Source: Sediminibacterium sp. (GTDB taxonomy: Bacteria > Bacteroidota > Bacteroidia > Chitinophagales > Chitinophagaceae). Taken from it: a stretch of 64,000 nucleotides of DNA. The notes below the pieces were generated by a model. The model did not search any database and was not told where the DNA came from. It saw nothing but the letters and a program-made list of their open reading frames with translations. The stretch covers positions 182,078 to 246,077 of the forward strand of contig JAGOAO010000001.1 of the NCBI GenBank assembly GCA_017983845.1, given 5' to 3'. This document shows positions 28,081 through 37,580 of the stretch, one piece after another. A program made the position numbers and the translations under genes. How positions within the stretch are numbered: position 1 is the first letter of the stretch; each line of letters starts with the position of its first letter.

Positions 28081-28617
28081 TTATGCTTCTACTCCTTTTG
28101 CTAAAGCTAAATCTGCTGCTTCAGTTTTTGGATTCGGAATTAATAAATCGTTTTTGCCATAGATAAAGCCTTTACGTGTGTAATTTGCTGGAGCAAATGT
28201 TTCACTCATGTAAATGGCGTCTTTTGGACAAGCTTCTTCACACAAACCACAAAAAATACAACGCAACATATTGATTTCATATTTTGCAGCATATTTCTCT
28301 TCTCTGTACAATGTCTCTTCTCCTTCTACACGCTCAGCAGCTTCCATTGTAATCGCTTCGGCAGGACATGCAACAGCGCATAATCCACAAGCTGTACAAC
28401 GCTCTCTTCCTTCTTCGTCTCTATTCAATACGTGTAAGCCTCTAAATACGGGGCTAAATGGACGCTTTTCTTCTGGATAACGTGTCGTCGGTTGTTTTTT
28501 AAACATATGACTAAACGTGATAAACATCCCTTTAATAATATTAATCAAATACAAGCGCTCCCAAAAGGTCATGGGTTGTCTGTTTACAGCTTGTGCTTTG
28601 TTGGTTAATGGTTGCAT
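28081..28617 (-). CDS. nuoI: NADH-quinone oxidoreductase subunit I
   Basis: 178-residue ferredoxin-like subunit holding clusters N6a and N6b. Two 4Fe-4S motifs are intact: CTACGLCAVACPAEAI and CIFCGLCEEACPKDAI. A Bacteroidota-type N-terminus (QPMTFWERLYLINIIKG) precedes them. I prefer the ATG at 28615-28617 to a TTG four codons upstream. It sits between nuoH and nuoJ as usual. Confidence 0.96.
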   Translation of the reverse strand: MQPLTNKAQAVNRQPMTFWERLYLINIIKGMFITFSHMFKKQPTTRYPEEKRPFSPVFRGLHVLNRDEEGRERCTACGLCAVACPAEAITMEAAERVEGEETLYREEKYAAKYEINMLRCIFCGLCEEACPKDAIYMSETFAPANYTRKGFIYGKNDLLIPNPKTEAADLALAKGVEA

Positions 28618-28643
28618 GTCTTTATACAATGAGGTTTAAATAA

Positions 28644-29687
28644 TTATAAGTTGGCTAAAATCAAAGCGCCAGTGATTAATAAATTAAAAAGTGCCAATGG
28701 AATCATCGTCTTCCATCCTAGGTTCATTAATTGATCATATCTGAAACGTGGGATCGTCCAACGAATCCACATAAATAAGAAAATAAATAAAACGATCTTG
28801 ATCAATAAAGTACCTACACCAATCATTGCAGCAATATTTGGTGCGACAGTTGATTCGTCAAAGAAAGGCAAGTCATAACCACCAAAATACATAGACGCCA
28901 TGATCGCGCTACTCATAATCATGTTGATATATTCTGCGAACAAATAAAAACCCAATTTCATTGAAGAATATTCCTGGTGGTATCCAAAGTTCAACTCGTT
29001 CTCTGCTTCTGGCAAGTCGAATGGTGTTCTGTTACACTCAGCCAATGCCGCTACAAAAAACAATAAAAATCCAAGTGGCTGATACACGATATTCCACCAA
29101 TTGCCTGTTACTTGTTGCTCTACAATTGTTTTTAAACTTAATGAACCCGAAGTCATCAATAAAGCAATCAATGCCAAGCCCATTGCTAATTCATAGCTAA
29201 TGGCTTGCGATGCTGCTCTTAATGAAGACATTAAAGAGAATTTATTATTAGAAGCCCATCCGCCAATCATAATGCCATACACGCCCATACTCACCACAGC
29301 GAATACATATAAAATGCCGATATTAATATCTGCAATTTGCAATGCAATTTTTCGTCCAAATAATTCAATATCAGATCCCCAAGGAATCACCGCACAAGTC
29401 ATTAAACTAGCTGTCATCGCTAAACCTGGCCCTAAAATAAACAACCATTTATTGGCTGCAGTTGGAATGATCTCTTCCTTCATGATCAATTTCAAACCGT
29501 CTGCAAGTGGCTGTAACAATCCAAAAGGACCAGCTCTGTTTGGGCCTGGCCTGTCTTGTAATATCGCAGCTACTTTTCTTTCACCAAAAGTTGTATACAA
29601 AGCGATGCCTAAACTGCCAAATACAACTATAGCAATTAAGATTAATTTTTCTATCACTAGTCCCCAATCAAATGCAAGAATTGTCAT
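28644..29687 (-). CDS. nuoH: NADH-quinone oxidoreductase subunit H
   Basis: 347-residue membrane subunit that forms much of the quinone site. Seen are GERKVAAILQDRPGPNRAGP, AECNRTPFDLPEAENELNFG (an acidic loop close to the quinone channel) and EYINMIMSSAIM. I chose the ATG at 29685-29687; the open frame begins further upstream but would then overlap nuoG by 41 bases, and the added residues do not fit the family. With this start the gap to nuoG is 10 bases. Confidence 0.96.
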   Translation of the reverse strand: MTILAFDWGLVIEKLILIAIVVFGSLGIALYTTFGERKVAAILQDRPGPNRAGPFGLLQPLADGLKLIMKEEIIPTAANKWLFILGPGLAMTASLMTCAVIPWGSDIELFGRKIALQIADINIGILYVFAVVSMGVYGIMIGGWASNNKFSLMSSLRAASQAISYELAMGLALIALLMTSGSLSLKTIVEQQVTGNWWNIVYQPLGFLLFFVAALAECNRTPFDLPEAENELNFGYHQEYSSMKLGFYLFAEYINMIMSSAIMASMYFGGYDLPFFDESTVAPNIAAMIGVGTLLIKIVLFIFLFMWIRWTIPRFRYDQLMNLGWKTMIPLALFNLLITGALILANL

Positions 29688-29697
29688 GCTATTATAA

Positions 29698-30825
29698 TTA
29701 TGCTTTATGAGTATTGTTTGTGTTAAATGTATCCCCATGAGAAGGACCCTGAATTTTACCTAAATGAATTGTAGGCTGATTCACTTCACTTTCATCATGT
29801 ATGTCCATCAATAAATGAGGTGCTCTTCCATCATTGATTGCTGCAAAGGTTTCCTTTGGTTTGCTCATTCCAATCTTGCCAGCATAATGTCCCTGTGCAA
29901 TCACAGACTGTCTGCTAATTTCACGAGGACCTTCAATTACCCAGTCAGACGTTTCTTTTTTATCAAAACGACAAGTGTTACAAATCCAGCCTGGCTTACC
30001 TTCTGGCGTATCTTCTACTTCACCCCATTGATCTTTACGTGCAGTAACTCTATATACTTCGTCTCCTCTATTCCATAAAGTAACTCTACCAGAACAAGTT
30101 GGGCAATCACGATGTGCATCCATTGGTTTTAAGAACCAAACACGATTTTTAAAACGGAACGTCTTGTCAGTCAAAGCGCCCACTGGACAAACGTCAATCA
30201 CGTTGCCTATAAATTCATTGTCTAAACTCTTTTCAATATGTGTTGCAATCTCCGCATGGTCTCCACGATCTAAAATACCATGTACGCGTTTATTAGTTAA
30301 CTGATCTGCAGTGAAAACACAACGGTAACATAAGATACAACGCGTCATATGCAATTGTATATTTTTACCTAAATCATGTTTTTTAAAGGTTCTTCTTTGG
30401 AATTCATAACGCGTCTCTGACTTGCCATGTTCAAAACTTAAATCTTGTAAATGACACTCTCCAGCTTGATCGCAAATAGGACAATCCAAAGGATGGTTTA
30501 ATAATAAAAATTCTACCACACCCGCTCTTGCGTCAATTACTTTTTCACTCGTGATGTTTTTCACTTCCATTCCATCCATTACAGTGGTACGGCAAGATGC
30601 AACCAGCTTAGGCATTGGACGTGGGTCTTTCTCAGAACCCTTTGACACTTCTACCAAACAGGTTCTACACTTACCACCGCTCCCTTGCAACTTGCTGTAA
30701 AAACACATTGCAGGAGGTGCGACTTGACCACCAATTAATCGAGCAGCTTGCAACACGGTTGTTCCAGCTGGAACTTCAATGGTGATATTGTCGATCGTTA
30801 CTTTAAATAAATTTTGTTCGCTCAT
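29698..30825 (-). CDS. nuoG: NADH-quinone oxidoreductase subunit G, short form
   Basis: 375-residue iron-sulfur subunit. A 2Fe-2S ferredoxin-like domain comes first (Cys in MCFYSKLQGSGGKCRTC), then HPLDCPICDQAGECHLQD (His/Cys-ligated N5) and CILCYRC with CPVGALT (N4). After about residue 230 a small region with CPTC and CNTC matches the start of the molybdopterin-oxidoreductase fold, but the protein stops soon after. Typical NuoG is 700-900 residues, so most of the molybdopterin-like domain is absent. Short forms of this kind are known in Bacteroidota, so this is probably not a truncation. The reading frame is clean on both sides. Confidence 0.95.
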   Translation of the reverse strand: MSEQNLFKVTIDNITIEVPAGTTVLQAARLIGGQVAPPAMCFYSKLQGSGGKCRTCLVEVSKGSEKDPRPMPKLVASCRTTVMDGMEVKNITSEKVIDARAGVVEFLLLNHPLDCPICDQAGECHLQDLSFEHGKSETRYEFQRRTFKKHDLGKNIQLHMTRCILCYRCVFTADQLTNKRVHGILDRGDHAEIATHIEKSLDNEFIGNVIDVCPVGALTDKTFRFKNRVWFLKPMDAHRDCPTCSGRVTLWNRGDEVYRVTARKDQWGEVEDTPEGKPGWICNTCRFDKKETSDWVIEGPREISRQSVIAQGHYAGKIGMSKPKETFAAINDGRAPHLLMDIHDESEVNQPTIHLGKIQGPSHGDTFNTNNTHKA

Positions 30826-30841
30826 AGTTTATATTTCTATG

Positions 30842-32194
30842 TTATGCAGGTACATGAATTGGATCTGCATAGTGTTGTAAACCGAAATTGCTTGTTTGTG
30901 AAAGTTCAGGGTTGTTGATATGCCATTCGAATTCATCACGGAAATGACGAATTGCCGCAGCTACAGGCCATGCTGCTGCGTCACCTAATGGACAAATGGT
31001 ATTCCCTTCTATCTTTCTTTGAATATCCCATAGTAAATCGATATCTGCAATCGTACCTTTACCATGTTCAATCTTGTATAATATTTTTTCCATCCAGCCT
31101 GTTCCTTCTCTACAAGGAGAACATTGACCGCAACTTTCGTGGCGATAAAAACGCGCCAATGTCAAGGTATTCTTTACAATACATTGGTCTTCGTCTAATA
31201 CAATAAATCCACCTGAACCCAACATTGAACCAGTGGCAAATCCGCCATCACTCAAACTCTCATAGTTCATGTAACGTGGTTCGCCCTTTGCTGTTTTTAA
31301 TAATAAATTAGCAGGCAAAATTGGCACAGAAGAACCTCCAGGAATACAAGCTTTTAATTGCTTACCTCCTTTAATTCCTCCGCAATATTCGTCACTATAA
31401 ATAAACTCTTCTACCGTTATGGTCATGTCAATTTCATATACACCTGGCTTATTGATATTGCCACATGCGGAAATTAATTTTGTACCAGTCGATCTGCCAA
31501 CGCCAATCTTAGCATACTCGTCTCCACCTAAATTAATAATAGGAACGATTGCCGCTAAAGTTTCTACGTTATTCACCACTGTTGGACGCTGCCACACTCC
31601 CTGAATTGCAGGGAATGGTGGTTTAATACGTGGATTACCACGCTTGCCTTCCAATGATTCAATCAATGCAGTTTCTTCTCCACAGATATAAGCACCTGCG
31701 CCACGTTGAACGTGTATGTTACAATCGAAACCTGTTCCCAAAATATTTTTACCTAACCAACCATTCGCTTTCGCTTCATTGATGGCTTCTTCTAATATGT
31801 CTACAATCCAAGCGTATTCACCTCTGATATAGATATAAGTATCGTTAGAACCCAAAGCGAAACTTGACACAATCAAGCCTTCGATTAAAAGATGTGGCAA
31901 AAACTCCATCAAATAACGATCCTTAAAAGTACCGGGCTCACTTTCGTCTGCATTACAAACCAAATGACGTGGAACGCCCTCTGGCTTCGCAATAAAACTC
32001 CATTTCATGCCTGTCGGGAAACCTGCACCACCTCTTCCTCTTAATCCACTTTTCTTCACCTCTTCTACAATGGATTCTGGATTCATTTCTTTCAAAGCTT
32101 TTTCTACGCTGCGATAGCCCCCCTCACGACGATATACCTCGTAAGAACGAATCCCTGGTACATTTGCTTTATCTAGTAATAGTTTTACACCCAT
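30842..32194 (-). CDS. nuoF: NADH-quinone oxidoreductase subunit F
   Basis: 450-residue subunit that binds NADH and FMN and holds cluster N3. The nucleotide-binding loop GLRGRGGAGFPTGMKWSF is present, as are GAGAYICGEETALIESLEG and the cluster motif SCGQCSPCREGTGW, with the fourth Cys in NTICPLGDAAAWPV. Length is normal. It lies between nuoE (30 bases) and nuoG (16 bases). Confidence 0.98.
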   Translation of the reverse strand: MGVKLLLDKANVPGIRSYEVYRREGGYRSVEKALKEMNPESIVEEVKKSGLRGRGGAGFPTGMKWSFIAKPEGVPRHLVCNADESEPGTFKDRYLMEFLPHLLIEGLIVSSFALGSNDTYIYIRGEYAWIVDILEEAINEAKANGWLGKNILGTGFDCNIHVQRGAGAYICGEETALIESLEGKRGNPRIKPPFPAIQGVWQRPTVVNNVETLAAIVPIINLGGDEYAKIGVGRSTGTKLISACGNINKPGVYEIDMTITVEEFIYSDEYCGGIKGGKQLKACIPGGSSVPILPANLLLKTAKGEPRYMNYESLSDGGFATGSMLGSGGFIVLDEDQCIVKNTLTLARFYRHESCGQCSPCREGTGWMEKILYKIEHGKGTIADIDLLWDIQRKIEGNTICPLGDAAAWPVAAAIRHFRDEFEWHINNPELSQTSNFGLQHYADPIHVPA

Positions 32195-32224
32195 TTGAAT
32201 ATTTTTAACGCGTTCTGTGATTTA

Positions 32225-32722
32225 TTATTTTGTTACACTAGCTCTGTATTCAGCAATAATGCTGTCTACTTTTTCTTTTGTCAAATGTTCTTTATAAATT
32301 TTGCCTACCTGCATCATTGGCGCATATCCGCAAGCTCCAAGACACTCCACTAATTTTAAAGTAAAGACACCGTCCTTGGTCGTTTCACCAGGCTTAATGT
32401 CTAATTGCTGTTGGATATAGGCAATGATATCATCTGAACCACTAATCATACAAGGACCAGTTTGACACACTTCGAAAATGAATTTTCCAACAGGTTTTAA
32501 ATTGTACATGCTGTAAAAGCTCGCCACTTCATACACTTCGATTGGCTCAATTTTTAATAAACCAGCGATATAGTCCATTAATTCCGTTGGCAACCAACCA
32601 TCAAAGCTCTCTTGAGCAAGATGCAAAGCAGGCAATAATGCACTTTTTTGTTTTCCTTCCGGATAACGAGCTACCAAGCGGTTAAACTCGGTCATTTGTG
32701 TTTCATTAAAAGTATAGGTCAT
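32225..32722 (-). CDS. nuoE: NADH-quinone oxidoreductase subunit E
   Basis: 165-residue thioredoxin-like subunit with 2Fe-2S cluster N1a. The ligands are in CQTGPCMISG and CLGACGYAPMMQ. A helical N-terminus with EGKQKSALLPALHLAQE precedes. I chose the ATG at 32720-32722; a TTG two codons further upstream is unlikely to be used. Gap to nuoD 21 bases. Confidence 0.97.
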   Translation of the reverse strand: MTYTFNETQMTEFNRLVARYPEGKQKSALLPALHLAQESFDGWLPTELMDYIAGLLKIEPIEVYEVASFYSMYNLKPVGKFIFEVCQTGPCMISGSDDIIAYIQQQLDIKPGETTKDGVFTLKLVECLGACGYAPMMQVGKIYKEHLTKEKVDSIIAEYRASVTK

Positions 32723-32743
32723 ATCCAAAATTTCTTTTTTAAT

Positions 32744-33967
32744 TTATGCGTCTAATTCTCCAGCAATCAAATTCAAACTACTCATCGTCACCACGGCGTC
32801 ACTTAACATACCGCCTTTGATCAATTCAGGATAAGCTTGATAATAAATAAAGCAAGGTCTTCTAAAGTGTAATCTAAACGGCGTTCTTCCTCCATCGCTG
32901 ATTAAATAAAATCCTAGCTCTCCATTGCCACCTTCCACTGGACTGTAAATTTGACCTTTCGGTAAATCTATCTCACCCATGATGATTTTAAAATGCCAAA
33001 TCAATGCTTCCATTTTTGTATAGACATCTTCTTTTTTTGGAAGATAGTATTCAGGTACATCAGCGTGATACACTTCTGCTTCAGCTCCTTTAAAAGCTTG
33101 TACTTTTTCGTAGGCTTGTTTGATGATAGAGATACTCTCCCACATTTCTGCATTACGCACTAAGAAACGATCATAGTTATCGCCAGTCGTACCCACCGGT
33201 ACTGTGAAATTAAAGTCTTGGTAGCTGCTATATGGTTGATGCACACGAACATCATAATCCACACCCGCTGCTCTTAAGTTTGGACCAGTAAATCCGTAAT
33301 TCATTGCACGCGCTGCACTGATACCCCCTGTGCCCTGCGTACGTTCCATGAAAATTCTATTTCTTGTAAATAAGCTCTCGAATTCTTTTAGCACTTTTGG
33401 ATATTCATTCAAGAACTTCTCCAATTTAGTAAAAGCCGTGTTGCTAAAGTTTCTTTCAAAACCACCAATACGACCCATATTTGTTGTTAAACGAGACCCG
33501 CAAATTTCTTCGTAGATTTCATAAATCAATTCACGGTACTGCATCACATATAAAAACCCAGTATATGCGCCTGTATCCACACCCACAATTGAATTACAAA
33601 TTAAGTGATCCGAAATACGGGACAATTCCATGATAATCACACGTAAATAATCAACACGCTTTGGTGTTTCAATATTTAAAAAACGCTCGCAGGTAATATG
33701 CCAGCCCATATTGTTAATAGGACTACTACAATAGTTCAAACGATCCGTCAATGTTGTAATCTGGTACAAAGGTTTACGTTCTGCAATTTTTTCAAAAGCA
33801 CGATGAATGTAACCTACTGTTTGATCCGAAGAAACAATACGTTCTCCGTCCACTTCCATGATATTTTGAAACACACCATGCGTGGCAGGATGCGTTGGTC
33901 CAATATTTAAAGTAGTCGTCGTTTTTTCGATCGAACCGGCTGGTAATGTAATGTGATTGTGTTCCAT
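32744..33967 (-). CDS. nuoD: NADH-quinone oxidoreductase subunit D
   Basis: 407-residue 49-kDa-type subunit that lines the quinone site together with NuoB. Seen are LNIGPTHPATHGVFQNIMEV, VGYIHRAFEKIAERKPLYQ, and a C-terminus with RLHFRRPCFIYYQAYPELIKG. It is separate from nuoC, unlike the fused NuoCD of enterobacteria. Length is normal. It is 33 bases downstream of nuoC. Confidence 0.98.
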   Translation of the reverse strand: MEHNHITLPAGSIEKTTTTLNIGPTHPATHGVFQNIMEVDGERIVSSDQTVGYIHRAFEKIAERKPLYQITTLTDRLNYCSSPINNMGWHITCERFLNIETPKRVDYLRVIIMELSRISDHLICNSIVGVDTGAYTGFLYVMQYRELIYEIYEEICGSRLTTNMGRIGGFERNFSNTAFTKLEKFLNEYPKVLKEFESLFTRNRIFMERTQGTGGISAARAMNYGFTGPNLRAAGVDYDVRVHQPYSSYQDFNFTVPVGTTGDNYDRFLVRNAEMWESISIIKQAYEKVQAFKGAEAEVYHADVPEYYLPKKEDVYTKMEALIWHFKIIMGEIDLPKGQIYSPVEGGNGELGFYLISDGGRTPFRLHFRRPCFIYYQAYPELIKGGMLSDAVVTMSSLNLIAGELDA

Positions 33968-34000
33968 TGTATATTCAGTTATACCTTAATTTTTTAATAA

Positions 34001-34507
34001 TTATCCTCTTCCAAACATTTCGTCATCCTTATCGATTCTAGTTTGATCCTCCACTGGAAATTCTTTTCTTAATGGGAAATAATCCATCTCGTCCACATTT
34101 AAAATACGTTTCAAATTTGGATGACCTACAAAATTGATACCATAAAAATCATAGGTCTCGCGTTCCATCCAATTCGCTGATTCAAATAATTTAGTAGCCG
34201 TAAATACATCCGTGTTTTCTAAAGCCGTACTTACAGAAAAACGAACCCTTACATTTTCTTTTAAATTATGTAAGTGATAAACCACCACTAATTCAGCGCC
34301 TTTTTGATCTGGATAATTTACCGCACAGATATCAGTCAAAAAAGTAAATTCCAACCCTGGCTCGTCATATAAAAATTGCAATACTTTCAAATTCATTTCC
34401 TTTGGAGCTTCAAAAGAAAGCATGCCATAACTAGTTGCGAATTGGCTCACTTGATCTCCAAATTTTGCAACTAATTTTTCTTGTATCATTTCGTTGTTTA
34501 ACGACAT
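34001..34507 (-). CDS. nuoC: NADH-quinone oxidoreductase subunit C
   Basis: 168-residue 30-kDa-type subunit of the peripheral arm. The family signature WMERETYDFYGINFVGHPNL is present, followed by RILNVDEMDYFPLRKEFPVE. The N-terminal half is less conserved, as usual. Not fused to nuoD. Spacing to nuoB is 21 bases. Confidence 0.97.
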   Translation of the reverse strand: MSLNNEMIQEKLVAKFGDQVSQFATSYGMLSFEAPKEMNLKVLQFLYDEPGLEFTFLTDICAVNYPDQKGAELVVVYHLHNLKENVRVRFSVSTALENTDVFTATKLFESANWMERETYDFYGINFVGHPNLKRILNVDEMDYFPLRKEFPVEDQTRIDKDDEMFGRG

Positions 34508-34528
34508 ATTGTAAGAATTAAGTGTTGG

Positions 34529-35116
34529 CTATTGAATGCCATAACTATTTAATAATGCTTTGTACTGTTCGCTATTTCTACGGCGAATACTTTCCTGTCC
34601 TACTAAGTCTTGTATTTTCATAAAGCCATCAATAATCGCTTCTGGTCTTGGAGGACAACCCGGCACGTAAACATCTACAGGAATCACTTGATCAATACCT
34701 TGTAATACACTGTATGAATCAAATATCCCGCCGCTAGAAGCACATGCACCAACAGCTATGACCCAACGTGGCTCTGCCATTTGGATATAGACTTGTCTTA
34801 ATACTGGTGCCATTTTTTTTGCGATTGTTCCCATCACCATCAATAAATCACACTGACGTGGAGAGAAACCCACACGCTCAGATCCGAAACGAGACAAGTC
34901 ATAATGTGACGCCATCGTTGCCATGAATTCAATACCACAACATGATGTTGCAAAAGGCAAAGGCCATAAAGAATTTTTTCTTGCAAGTCCTACAACAGAA
35001 CTCAATTGTGTTGCAAAAAATCCATCTCCTGTTACACCGTCTGGCGCTTGCCCCATACCAATCGCATCCGCAATTTCTGCTTCTTTTGGATGTATGTTAA
35101 ATCTTACTGGACGCAT
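34529..35116 (-). CDS. nuoB: NADH-quinone oxidoreductase subunit B
   Basis: 195-residue subunit with the terminal cluster N2, which hands electrons to quinone. The tandem-Cys motif FATSCCGIEFMA and the later GACASSGG and VPGCPPRPEAIIDG provide the four ligands. The C-terminal tail after about residue 160 (RRRNSEQYKALLNSYGIQ) is a modest extension. Starts with ATG 26 bases after nuoA. Confidence 0.98.
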   Translation of the reverse strand: MRPVRFNIHPKEAEIADAIGMGQAPDGVTGDGFFATQLSSVVGLARKNSLWPLPFATSCCGIEFMATMASHYDLSRFGSERVGFSPRQCDLLMVMGTIAKKMAPVLRQVYIQMAEPRWVIAVGACASSGGIFDSYSVLQGIDQVIPVDVYVPGCPPRPEAIIDGFMKIQDLVGQESIRRRNSEQYKALLNSYGIQ

Positions 35117-35142
35117 AATTAATGCATTATATTTTTAAAAAA

Positions 35143-35508
35143 TTAATCTTCCCATTTTAGTGCACCCTTCTTGATGATGTAAATAAAACCTACCAAGAAA
35201 AATCCAACAAATAAAACCACTTCGAAAAATCCAGCCCAGCCTAAACTTTTAAAATTGACTGCGTAAGGATAAAAGAAAATTACTTCGACATCGAATAAAA
35301 CAAATAAGATAGCTACTAAAAAATATTTAATCGCCATTGGAGATCTTGCATCACCGTGAGATTCAATTCCACTCGCAAAATTCTCCAACTTGTCTGATGT
35401 TTTACGCTTGGGTCCTAATAAGCTAGACACCAAAATCATAATAGCCACAAAGCCCCCTGCAAATAATATTTGCAAGACGATTGGTAAGTAATTGGCAGCA
35501 CTGTTCAT
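35143..35508 (-). CDS. nuoA: NADH-quinone oxidoreductase subunit A
   Basis: 121-residue, three-helix membrane subunit and first gene of the 14-gene nuo operon. Signatures are LENFASGIESHGDARSPMAI and the acidic helix FLVAILFVLFDVEVIFFYPY. I chose the ATG at 35506-35508; an upstream TTG at 35530-35532 lies inside the promoter motif TATTTTTG and cannot be a start if that motif is the promoter. The order A-B-C-D-E-F-G-H-I-J-K-L-M-N is complete, so a full complex I is encoded. Confidence 0.96.
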   Translation of the reverse strand: MNSAANYLPIVLQILFAGGFVAIMILVSSLLGPKRKTSDKLENFASGIESHGDARSPMAIKYFLVAILFVLFDVEVIFFYPYAVNFKSLGWAGFFEVVLFVGFFLVGFIYIIKKGALKWED

Positions 35509-35529
35509 TTCTAAGTCATTTAAGTGCCG

Positions 35530-35537
35530 CAAAAATA
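35530..35537 (-). promoter_or_regulatory. TAnnTTTG box of the nuo operon
   Basis: TATTTTTG on the minus strand, an exact -7 consensus, 21 bases before the nuoA ATG. It lies between the upstream TPR-gene terminator and nuoA, so all 14 nuo genes could be driven from here. Confidence 0.6.
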
Positions 35538-35560
35538 CGCAAAGGATACTTGTTTTAACT

Positions 35561-35588
35561 AAAAACTCCCCATAAATGGGGAGTTTTT
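35561..35588 (-). terminator. Intrinsic terminator of the TPR gene
   Basis: CTCCCCAT/ATGGGGAG stem at 35566-35573 and 35576-35583 with a two-base loop, extended by five A-T pairs that also give the U run on the minus strand. It starts 46 bases after the TPR-gene stop and insulates the nuo promoter. Confidence 0.9.
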
Positions 35589-35634
35589 AGCATCTTTTTT
35601 TTAAAGCCTATAATTAGCCAAAAAAGGACCTTAA

Positions 35635-37392
35635 TTAATTCTTATTTTCTGCTGGTGCATCTGCAGCAGGTTTTTGATTGGGTTGCATTTTTTTGATGAT
35701 CTCCCAGTTTTTTGTCAAACTTTCTTTGATTTTAACTGTTTGAGCTTCACCAGGCATCAATTCCAATACTTTATCACACATGCTAATCGCTTTTTCTAAA
35801 TCTTTAGTTTCGTTGTAATAACCCATCATTGCATAGTAATTGTTTACCAATGCCTGCTTGTTTTTAACTGGATCCTTCAACAAATACTCGTTTTGTAGGC
35901 TTACTGCTTCAAATACGATACCCAAACTATTTGCTGTATCTATTAATTTAGCACCTTTTACGTTAAATGAGTAACCATTTGGCTTATTAGGGAAGGCAGC
36001 AAGGTATTGTTTCGCAATTTCTGTGGTAACAAGGCCATCTTTTGCATTCAATGCTACACTTGACATTTTGTAGTAGTAAAATTCGTCCTTGATCCCTCTT
36101 AGCTCATAATATTTTGTATTCCACTTTAAAGCATCTACATACATATTAGACTTTTCAAACATGTCTGCGCCTAATTTGTAATAATTCATCCTATTCAATT
36201 TCGTAGTATCTGCTGCAATTGCTTTTTCAAGTATACCAGCTAAAACGGTCTCATTGCCTTGGAATTTAGACAATACTTTCACCGCAAGCTCATAATCAGT
36301 ATTCAATATCTTATCCGCTGAACTTGTATTAATAAATTGCTCGATATAGCTTTTAGCTTGAATAGAATCTCCTTTACGGTCATAGTTATAAGCCAATAAA
36401 ACGCCCAAACGAGGCAAAGAAGCAACTCCTACAGTTGATTCTAATTCCTTCGCCTTTGCTAATGAAGCGTCATACTGTCCAGCACGGAACAAATAATCTG
36501 CATTGAAAATATCCAATGCTGGATCCTTGTCTGCATTCTGCAAGAAAAGATCTAAATTTTGCTTCGCTGTTTCTGTGTTCTTATCTGCATAATATTGATA
36601 CAATGCGAAATAAGTAGGCGCGAATTTAGCGTCCGCTTCAATTGACTTTTTAAAGTACTCGTCAAATGATTCTAAGTTATTTTGAGATTGGTATACTTTA
36701 CCAATTCTATAATAAGGATACGCATTTTGTGGATCTCTGTTGATCGCTTCCATAAAAGCAGTTACCGCTTCTCCACCATTTTCTCCACCTAATTTAAGGT
36801 AGTTGATTCCTAAATTAATATACAAACTTGACATCACTGGAGTTCCTTCATACGCAGAGATAGTCTCTTTTAATTTATCAATCGCATATCGATGATCACC
36901 CACATTAGAAGGCACTTCAGAGTGAATGTAACCAATCGCATTCACGATATCTTGGCTTGGCTTCCCTTTGAATTTTCCCTTTGTATTTAAAGTAGTTGTA
37001 ATCGCTACTTCTAAAGTTTGCTTAATTGCATTGATATCCGCTTTCTCTCCGGATTCTAATAATTGTACATGTGCAGTTCCCACTAAAATCCAAGCATTGT
37101 TGCCTAATTCGTTAGCTGCTTTTGTAAACAACGCTTTGGCTGTTTCAAGAATTGCTTTCTCAGGTGCACCAGCACCATTTTGTGACAAAATCGCTTCACC
37201 ATACCAAAAAATGGTTTCTGGATCCTTCGCGTTTTTCTCGTAAGCATCTTTAAAGAAAGCTAAAGCAGATTTGTTTTTTTCATAACGCATCAATTTCAAT
37301 CCCTCGTTTAATGGAGATACAGCTACTTGTGCGTTTAATCCAGTCAAAGCAAAAGCAACTCCCATCATTAATACAACCAATTTTTTCATCAC
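35635..37392 (-). CDS. Exported tetratricopeptide-repeat protein
   Basis: 585-residue protein with a Sec signal peptide (MMKKLVVLMMGVAFALTGLNAQ) and many degenerate TPR units, for example AVTAFMEAINRDPQNAYPYY and the IGKVYQSQNN after it. A Pro/Ala/Glu/Asn tail closes it. TPR proteins scaffold protein complexes; this one should face the periplasm. It lies downstream of a PstS-like lipoprotein gene on the same strand, with a 188-base gap in which I see no gene. In many Bacteroidota such a TPR gene and a PstS-like gene follow exbB-exbD-exbD-tonB; here they are separated from that operon by about 17 kb. Function unproven. Confidence 0.85.
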   Translation of the reverse strand: MMKKLVVLMMGVAFALTGLNAQVAVSPLNEGLKLMRYEKNKSALAFFKDAYEKNAKDPETIFWYGEAILSQNGAGAPEKAILETAKALFTKAANELGNNAWILVGTAHVQLLESGEKADINAIKQTLEVAITTTLNTKGKFKGKPSQDIVNAIGYIHSEVPSNVGDHRYAIDKLKETISAYEGTPVMSSLYINLGINYLKLGGENGGEAVTAFMEAINRDPQNAYPYYRIGKVYQSQNNLESFDEYFKKSIEADAKFAPTYFALYQYYADKNTETAKQNLDLFLQNADKDPALDIFNADYLFRAGQYDASLAKAKELESTVGVASLPRLGVLLAYNYDRKGDSIQAKSYIEQFINTSSADKILNTDYELAVKVLSKFQGNETVLAGILEKAIAADTTKLNRMNYYKLGADMFEKSNMYVDALKWNTKYYELRGIKDEFYYYKMSSVALNAKDGLVTTEIAKQYLAAFPNKPNGYSFNVKGAKLIDTANSLGIVFEAVSLQNEYLLKDPVKNKQALVNNYYAMMGYYNETKDLEKAISMCDKVLELMPGEAQTVKIKESLTKNWEIIKKMQPNQKPAADAPAENKN

Positions 37393-37580
37393 AGGTGTTT
37401 TTGTATTTTATAAATTATGCTCATTTCAAACCCTCATTTCGCGAATAATTCGAAGAAAAACAGGGGAACTAAAGTGAACCCTAGCGGGCGCATCTTTAAG
37501 AAGTCTAAAAATATTAATTTTTTCGCAAGAATTCGATTTAATTTTTAGTTAATTCTACTAAAACTTGTTAGCATTTGCAA

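Noticed and set aside
37393..37580. Possible small RNA or gene in the 188-base gap before the TPR gene
   Set aside because: Only a weak TTTTAGT/ACTAAAA inverted repeat is visible; no open frame, terminator or conserved fold could be supported.
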